Positions 13,045-13,816 of a DNA stretch of 13,816 nt are shown here, piece by piece (within the stretch, counting starts at the first letter, position 1; each line of letters opens with the position of its first letter). The stretch lies in NCBI GenBank assembly GCA_029287335.1, contig JARFRI010000219.1, positions 1 through 13,816 on the forward strand. Direction: 5' to 3'. Below the pieces are notes generated by a model. The model ran no database searches, was not told the origin of the DNA, and worked only from the letters and a program-made list of their open reading frames with translations. The translations under genes were made by a program, and so were the position numbers. Origin of the DNA: Phycisphaera sp. GTDB lineage: Bacteria > Planctomycetota > Phycisphaerae > Phycisphaerales > Phycisphaeraceae.

Positions 13045-13815
13045 TTAGGCACGATGCATCTCATGCCGCAGCGCTGCGTCAAGATCAGTGAATTGAAACG
13101 TAAAGCCTGCATCGAGCAGTCGCTTGGGGACCACGCGGATGCTGCCGAGGACGAGGGCCTGGGCACACTCGCTGCCGTAGAGCAGCTTGGGCGCGAAGCC
13201 GGGTACGGGCAGGATCGTCGGGCGCTTCAGCACCCGGCCCAGCGCCTTGGTGAACTGTTTGTTCGTGACGGGGTCGGGCGCGACGGCGTTGACCGGGCCG
13301 CTGATCTCGGGGGTATCGATCGCGTGTTCGATGATACGGACCAGGTCGGTCAGCGCGATCCAACTCATCCATTGGTTGCCGCTGCCGACGACGCCCCCGA
13401 GGCCGAGCTTGAACGGCGGGAGCATCGCGGCCAGTGCCCCGCCTTCGGGTGAGAGGACGATGCCGATGCGGATGTGGACGACGCGGATGCCCGCCTGTCG
13501 CGCGGGGTCGGCGGCCTGTTCCCACTGCACACAGACATCGGCGAGGAAGTCGGTCTCGGTATTGCCCGGCGGGTCGTCTTCGGTGCGTGGGTCGGATTGG
13601 GCGGAGGTTCCGGGGGTGACGCCGTAGTAGCCGATGGCCGAGGCGACGATGAGGGTGCGCGGGCCGTCGGGGATGCCGGCTAAGGTTTGAGCCAGCGCGT
13701 AGGTGCTCTGGACCCGGCTATCGCGGACGCGTTGCTTTTTCTCATCGGTCCATCGGCCCATGATGCCTTCGCCGGCGAGGTGGACCACCGCATCGCACTG
13801 GGCCAGGGCCTTGGC
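13045..13815 (-). CDS. TIGR01777-type epimerase-like SDR protein, N-terminus outside window
   Basis: An extended short-chain dehydrogenase/NAD(P)-dependent epimerase-like protein of the YfcH/TIGR01777 family, sometimes misnamed cell-division inhibitor SulA. Its reaction is not known. The frame is open through the right edge of the window (CDAVVHLAGEGI precedes and includes the GTG at 13788), so the true start and the GxxGxxG nucleotide-binding loop lie outside. Visible family features, in order, are VVHLAGE, RWTDEKKQRVRDSRV, the active-site segment SAIGYYG, DFLADVCVQWEQAA, LSPEGGALAAMLPPFKLGLGG, GSGNQWMSWIALTDLV, GPVNAVAPDPVTN, FTKALGRVLKRPTILPVP and the C-terminal domain ending RLLDAGFTF..DLDAALRHEM. 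The stop is 8 bp before the photolyase ATG. These genes are found next to photolyase genes in other bacteria as well, suggesting a link to light or oxidative stress, but that is inference. Confidence 0.93.
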   Translation of the reverse strand, partial: AKALAQCDAVVHLAGEGIMGRWTDEKKQRVRDSRVQSTYALAQTLAGIPDGPRTLIVASAIGYYGVTPGTSAQSDPRTEDDPPGNTETDFLADVCVQWEQAADPARQAGIRVVHIRIGIVLSPEGGALAAMLPPFKLGLGGVVGSGNQWMSWIALTDLVRIIEHAIDTPEISGPVNAVAPDPVTNKQFTKALGRVLKRPTILPVPGFAPKLLYGSECAQALVLGSIRVVPKRLLDAGFTFQFTDLDAALRHEMHRA

Positions 13816-13816
13816 A

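Overview
This window is a GC-rich, gene-dense chromosomal segment. It most likely comes from a member of the Planctomycetota, with class Phycisphaerae my best guess. The evidence is indirect: a very long RseP with extra PDZ-like modules, a YidC with an acidic linker and a lysine/arginine-rich ribosome-binding type tail, an RNase E/G with a long charged tail, frequent GTG/TTG starts with almost no Shine-Dalgarno sequences, and intergenic 'word-repeat' palindromes of a kind I associate with planctomycete genomes. No phage, plasmid, CRISPR, tRNA or rRNA feature was seen.

Layout, left to right. Six plus-strand genes follow a partial one: the 3' half of ptsI (PTS enzyme I); a 208-bp gap with an imperfect inverted repeat; rng/rne (RNase E/G); dxr/ispC (MEP pathway), 1 bp after rng; rseP (site-2 protease), 9 bp after dxr; yidC, 45 bp after rseP; a 155-bp gap with palindromes; mnmE (tRNA modification GTPase, with unusual GTPase motifs); a 115-bp gap with an inverted repeat and a likely promoter; and smpB (trans-translation). 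A 139-bp convergent gap with another repeat then separates smpB from two minus-strand genes: a class I CPD photolyase (phr) and, upstream of it on the same strand, a TIGR01777-type NAD(P)-dependent epimerase-like protein that runs off the right edge.

The plus-strand block is housekeeping. rng-dxr-rseP looks like one transcription unit, and yidC probably adds its own promoter. The segment joins two neighbourhoods that are usually separate in bacteria: dxr-rseP (normally with uppS/cdsA) and yidC-mnmE (normally with rpmH/rnpA). The minus-strand pair is a light-dependent DNA repair operon with a partner often found beside photolyases.

I found no new multi-gene system. The points most worth a second look are: the MnmE whose G1, G3 and G4 motifs and catalytic Glu region depart from the family while the C-terminal CxGK is kept; the observation that each of the four longer gaps contains a different long imperfect palindrome; the modular acid/basic tail of the RNase with a 17-nt exact internal repeat; the roughly 65-residue insertion in RseP; and a Ser-to-Ala change in the Dxr phosphate site.
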